Of a DNA stretch of 64,000 bases, positions 61,666 to 64,000 are shown piece by piece. The translations under genes were made by a program, and so were the position numbers. The notes beneath the pieces are model-generated. The model was given only the letters and a program-made list of their open reading frames with translations, was not told the DNA's origin and ran no database searches. Location of the stretch: the NCBI RefSeq assembly GCF_003697165.2, contig NZ_CP033092.2, positions 3,162,001 to 3,226,000 on the forward strand. Direction: 5' to 3'. Numbering within the stretch: position 1 is the first letter of the stretch; each line of letters starts with the position of its first letter. This DNA comes from Escherichia coli DSM 30083 = JCM 1649 = ATCC 11775 (GTDB lineage: Bacteria > Pseudomonadota > Gammaproteobacteria > Enterobacterales > Enterobacteriaceae).

Positions 61666-63816
61666 TTAACGCCGCCGACGGCGTGGGGATTTCGTTTTTT
61701 CTTTCTTTTTAACTATACCTTCAGGGACTTCCGGTTGCTCTATCGGAAATACCGGTAATGCATCCAGTAGTCGCTTGCCATAATTTTTTGTCAGCAAGCG
61801 TTTGTCGTAGATAACCACTTCCCCCCAGCAACCGTGGCTTCGAATCAGTCGCCCAACCTGCTGAATCAGGTTAAACGAAGCGCTCGGCAGGCTTTGCACC
61901 TCAAACGGATAGCGGTTGAGGCTTTTCAGCCATTCACCTTCGGTGATCACCACCGGGCTGTCGATGGGCGGAAAAGCGATCTTGTGGATATGCACCTGGC
62001 TGAGCAGATCGCCTTTCAGATCAAGACCTTCGGCAAAGGACTGTAAGCCCACCAGCACGCTACGCTCACCGTTGGCAACGCGTTTGCGGTGCAGTTCAAC
62101 TAAGCGATAACGTGGCTGATCGCCCTGCACCAGCAACATCAGGCGTAAATCCGTCACATAGTCGAGAAAGCGCTGCATCGCACGCCCGCTGGCAAACAGC
62201 ACCAACATACCGAGATGTTTTTTGCTCTCCACCTGTTCACGGAAAAAGGCCGCCATTTCGGCAATGTGCTGCTCTTCGTTGTCGATGGAAGGCTCAACGC
62301 GCATCCGGGGAATAACAATTTTGCCCTGTTCACAGTGGTTAAAAGGGGAATCCAGTGCCACAAAACGGTCGCCCGCTTTCTCTTTCAGCCCACTCATCTC
62401 CTGCAAACGCGAAAAACTGTTCAGCGAACGCAAGGTTGCGGAGGTAACAATAATGTGCGGAATACTGCGCCACAGCAGCCTTTCCAGCTGATCGCTGACA
62501 CGTATTCCCACGCAGTGAAACCAAAGGTGTAGCTGCCCTTCGCGCTCTTCCCGCGTCGCCCATTTGGTCACCGGCGCACCGGAAGATTGCGCCAGAGACG
62601 CCAGCCGCCAGAGTTTGCTTTGCGCCTCGAACATCCCCAATGCGCGGTTCATCTGCAAAATCAACCGATGCAGACGTACAATGTCATGGCTGCCGGTTTT
62701 CTCACTTAAATCGTTAAGAAATAACTCCGCCAGGCCACGCAGCATCTCGGTGAGTTTTGCCAGCCGCTGGCAGATCTCCAGCACTTCATCTGGCAGTTCG
62801 CCCATCGCAAAACGGTGCTCTGCCTCCTGCCCGGCAGGCATGTAGAGATTGAGAATGTTGTTTAACGAGGCGATAAGCTCATACAACTCTTCACAATGCG
62901 CATTCAAACGTTCAGGGATCGCCAGCGGCGGGATGGTCTTCGGGCGAAACTGCTCCATGCAGGTAGCGACCAGTTTCGTGAACAAGTCCAGCTGTAGCCG
63001 ATACCACGGCGCGGTGATTTCGGCGCTCATCTCCAGCGCATCCCGCGCCACATCCGGCAGGTGATGACCTTCGTCCAGCACCAGCAGTAAATTTTTCGGG
63101 TCAGGCAATACCGCTTCGCTTTCCATCGCCGCCATCACCAGCGCATGGTTTGCCACCACCACTTCCGCTTCCTGAATTTCCCGACGAGCGACAAAAAACG
63201 GGCATTCGCGATAGTAATAACAGTTGCGGTTGAGGCAGCTGGCCTTGTCGGTACTCAAACGACGCCAGAGATCATCATCTATAGCGATATCAGTATGATC
63301 GCGCAGACCATCCCATTTATAAGTGTCGAGATCGCCCTTCAGCTTCGCACAACGTTTTTGCTCTTCCTGATTGTTCGGCGTCAGTTCATCGTCAAGAAAC
63401 GCCAGCAGATCCTGTTGCGTGGGCTCAGTGCTGGCGAGCGCTGTCAGATTACGCGGGCAAACGTAGCGCCCACGCCCAAAAGCGGCAGTGAATTTAAGAT
63501 CGGGAATGATCTTTTTCAGCAGCGGTAAATCTTTGCTGTAGATCTGATCCTGCAATGCCACGTTGGCGGTACTTACCACCAGCGTTTTTTGCTCTTCGCG
63601 GGCAATGGCGATGCCGGGGATCAAATAGGAGAGCGTTTTCCCAACGCCGGTAGGGGCTTCAATCGCCAGATGCCGCCCTTCTTCTCCGGCCAGCGTTTTG
63701 GCGACGTCCGCAATCATCTGCCGCTGCGGCGCACGGGGAATAAAGTCGGGGATCTGTTCCTGAAGCGCCTTATACCAGGCGGCAATTTGCGCTTTAAGCG
63801 CGGCGGTTAATGCCAT
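61666..63816 (-). CDS. dinG: DinG, 5'-3' iron-sulfur DNA helicase
   Basis: Damage-inducible superfamily 2 helicase (XPD-like) that unwinds D-loops, R-loops and G-quadruplexes. It has 716 residues. Walker A is 'EAPTGVGKT' (about 53-61), and the DEAH box is 'VLDEGHHLPD'. The four [4Fe-4S] cysteines (about 120, 194, 199, 205) lie in 'RYVCPRN' and 'ASCLNRNCYYYRECPFF'. Motif VI 'QQVGRLIRS' is present. The C-terminal tail is very basic ('KKKEKTKSPRRRRR'). A LexA box lies just upstream. First gene of dinG-ybiB. Confidence 0.97.
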   Translation of the reverse strand: MALTAALKAQIAAWYKALQEQIPDFIPRAPQRQMIADVAKTLAGEEGRHLAIEAPTGVGKTLSYLIPGIAIAREEQKTLVVSTANVALQDQIYSKDLPLLKKIIPDLKFTAAFGRGRYVCPRNLTALASTEPTQQDLLAFLDDELTPNNQEEQKRCAKLKGDLDTYKWDGLRDHTDIAIDDDLWRRLSTDKASCLNRNCYYYRECPFFVARREIQEAEVVVANHALVMAAMESEAVLPDPKNLLLVLDEGHHLPDVARDALEMSAEITAPWYRLQLDLFTKLVATCMEQFRPKTIPPLAIPERLNAHCEELYELIASLNNILNLYMPAGQEAEHRFAMGELPDEVLEICQRLAKLTEMLRGLAELFLNDLSEKTGSHDIVRLHRLILQMNRALGMFEAQSKLWRLASLAQSSGAPVTKWATREEREGQLHLWFHCVGIRVSDQLERLLWRSIPHIIVTSATLRSLNSFSRLQEMSGLKEKAGDRFVALDSPFNHCEQGKIVIPRMRVEPSIDNEEQHIAEMAAFFREQVESKKHLGMLVLFASGRAMQRFLDYVTDLRLMLLVQGDQPRYRLVELHRKRVANGERSVLVGLQSFAEGLDLKGDLLSQVHIHKIAFPPIDSPVVITEGEWLKSLNRYPFEVQSLPSASFNLIQQVGRLIRSHGCWGEVVIYDKRLLTKNYGKRLLDALPVFPIEQPEVPEGIVKKKEKTKSPRRRRR

Positions 63817-63830
63817 GAGAAAACCTGAAA

Positions 63831-63850
63831 TACTGTATAAACAGCCAATA
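63831..63850 (-). promoter_or_regulatory. LexA (SOS) box of dinG
   Basis: Read on the minus strand: TATTGGCTGTTTATACAGTA. The right half is consensus (ATACAGTA) and the left half is degenerate (TTGG), the known form of the E. coli dinG SOS box. It lies 14 nt upstream of the dinG ATG. Confidence 0.92.
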
Positions 63851-63922
63851 TTGTGGCATTTTTCGGTTTTCAGGGGTAATGGTTTTTCTGTTTCGGGAAA
63901 GCGGCTCGCAATAACCAGCAGG

Positions 63923-64000
63923 ATGATGCGTAAAGCGCTTCGCGCTAAATTCGAACAACATGCAGAACTGCGTACACTCTTGCGGGCAACCGCGTCCGCA
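63923..64000 (+). pseudogene. ybiA: 3' fragment of ybiA (DUF1768 N-glycosidase), 5' part missing
   Basis: The plus frame from ATG 63923 reads MMRKALRAKFEQHAELRTLL and so on to the window edge. This matches the part of YbiA starting near residue 97 ('MRRALRAKFEQHAELRALL' in K-12, from memory), the conserved 'alraKF..hpeL...Ll.T' block of DUF1768. No match to the N-terminal two thirds (with catalytic Glu region 'SEHYFQAQKF') exists in the 106 nt between here and dinG. The fragment thus seems to be a truncated gene whose upstream region is replaced by unrelated sequence. The 3' end is outside the window. An intact copy elsewhere cannot be excluded. Confidence 0.7.

Overview
The window is chromosomal DNA of Escherichia coli (or a Shigella lineage of the same species). 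Nearly every protein can be aligned from memory with its E. coli K-12 counterpart at close to full length. Gene order follows the K-12 interval from ybjO to dinG, read here in the reverse direction. It is not K-12 itself: ybiU is absent between ybiV and ybiT, ybiA is reduced to a 3' fragment next to dinG, potG has an in-frame amber codon at codon 9, ybjH lacks a 6-residue repeat, and GrxA has Pro9. I found no insertion sequence, prophage, CRISPR array, tRNA or rRNA. All K-12 comparisons are from memory, not from an alignment.

Layout. 1-4.6 kb: ybjO (cut by the window edge) and the putrescine importer potFGHI (minus strand; potG broken). 4.9-7.4 kb: ybjC-nfsA-rimK-ybjN (minus). 7.6-13.4 kb: grxA, ybjM, ybjL, the sigma-E sRNA RybB, rcdA, and the plus-strand run ybjJ-ybjI-ybjH. 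13.4-20.1 kb: mdfA, ybjG, deoR, dacC, gstB, yliI and bssR. 20.3-25.3 kb: rimO and the c-di-GMP pair pdeI-dgcI. 25.5-31.7 kb: iaaA-gsiABCD (isoaspartyl peptidase plus glutathione ABC importer). 31.9-33.9 kb: moeA-moeB. 34.0-39.1 kb: fsaA, divergent from the glycyl-radical operon ybiY-ybiW, then the sugar phosphatase ybiV.

39.3-45.8 kb: ybiT, ldtB, the mntR-ybiR pair, the 42-residue mntS with its MntR box, and opgE. 45.9-51.1 kb: ompX, rhtA, dps and glnHPQ with NtrC and sigma-54 sites. 51.2-54.4 kb: ybiO and rlmF. 54.6-59.2 kb: mcbA, the Fur-controlled fiu with ybiX and ybiI, and ybiJ, a paralog of mcbA. 59.4-64.0 kb: hcxB, ybiB, dinG with its LexA box, and the ybiA remnant.

How the genes fit together. 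Much of the window handles uptake and stress: putrescine, glutathione, glutamine, catecholate iron and manganese, together with redox (grxA, nfsA, dps), envelope (rybB, ompX, ldtB, dacC, opgE, ybiO) and SOS (dinG-ybiB) functions. I found no clearly new multi-gene system. The least understood unit is ybiY-ybiW with fsaA and ybiV. It carries an FNR-like box upstream, a 13-nt operator-like motif shared with the ybiV promoter region, and a Cys-x-Glu active site typical of glycyl-radical eliminases rather than pyruvate formate-lyase. The strain-specific lesions in potG, ybiA and ybiU are the other points worth checking.
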